NCBI GenBank assembly: GCA_001508835.1
Contig: LGFB01000097.1
Coordinates: 1 to 5,690 of the forward strand
DNA: 5,690 nucleotides
Direction of reading: 5' to 3'
Origin: a bacterium 42_11
GTDB taxonomy: Bacteria > Synergistota > GBS-1
This document shows positions 5,652 to 5,690 of this stretch, piece by piece. The notes beneath the pieces were generated by a model. It searched no databases. It saw only the letters and a list, made by a program, of their open reading frames with translations, and was not told where the DNA came from. The translations under genes and the position numbers were made by a program. Position 1 is the stretch's first letter; the number at the start of each line of letters is the position of its first letter.

Positions 5652-5690
5652 TTGGTTCTTAAAGTTCCATATGAGAGTGCGGAGGAAAGA
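5652..5690 (+). CDS. Start of a further gene, truncated by the window end
   Basis: A TTG at 5652 opens a frame that stays open for 13 codons to the window edge (read as M-V-L-K-V-P-Y-E-S-A-E-E-R). It follows the M24-like gene by 25 bases and has a G-rich ribosome binding site, so it is probably the next gene of the same operon. The K-V-P-Y-E start faintly recalls the N-termini of the malate/L-lactate/diketogulonate (Ldh/YiaK-type) dehydrogenase family, but 13 residues cannot support a product name. ATG 5671 lies in the same frame's neighbourhood but is out of frame, so it does not offer an alternative start. Confidence 0.5.
   Translation, partial: MVLKVPYESAEER

Noticed and set aside
1..5690. 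CRISPR arrays, tRNA or rRNA genes, transposase or integrase genes, attachment sites
   Set aside because: I looked for spaced direct repeats, tRNA-like cloverleaf ends and mobile-element proteins and saw none; nearly all bases are coding.

Overview
The window is a densely coded stretch of a bacterial genome. All genes are on the + strand, and there is no non-coding gap longer than about 90 bases. The sequence is moderately AT-rich, and several Shine-Dalgarno sites are unusual runs of five to six G. The gene content (a ferredoxin-type electron carrier, a flavodoxin-like protein with a cysteine cluster, a probable nickel-pincer racemase relative, no oxygenase) fits an anaerobe. A Synergistota or thermophilic Firmicutes-like host is my guess from style and gene content only; the sequence has no marker gene that settles it.

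Region 1 (1-2513) is a tight operon segment. It holds the C-terminal part of a DmpG-type 4-hydroxy-2-oxovalerate aldolase, then a small 2[4Fe-4S] ferredoxin fused to a BFD-like [2Fe-2S] domain, then a 488-residue protein that I read as a divergent LarA-like (DUF2088) enzyme. In that protein a His, Lys and His sit at exactly the spacing of the LarA residues that serve catalysis, tether the nickel-pincer cofactor and bind nickel. The segment ends in a perfect 11-bp GC-rich hairpin.

Region 2 (2521-3862) is a BenE-family membrane transporter. Its ribosome binding site lies so close to the upstream hairpin that no promoter fits between them, so it is probably served by read-through. A convincing Rho-independent terminator follows it.

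Region 3 (3878-5690) starts a second unit. It has a flavodoxin-fold protein with an Isf-like CX2CX3CX3C cluster, an M24/creatinase-fold protein in which all five classical metal ligands are replaced, and the first 13 codons of a further gene with a likely TTG start.

Taken together, the genes look like a catabolic or salvage cluster for a carboxylate or hydroxy-acid: uptake by the BenE-like carrier, isomerisation or racemisation by the LarA-like enzyme, C-C cleavage by the aldolase, electron handling by the ferredoxin/BFD and flavoprotein, and possibly C-N bond hydrolysis by the creatinase-like protein. The individual families are mostly secure. The joint pathway and its substrate are inference. 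The two best leads are the LarA-like protein next to the ferredoxin/BFD fusion, and the metal-ligand-free M24 protein.
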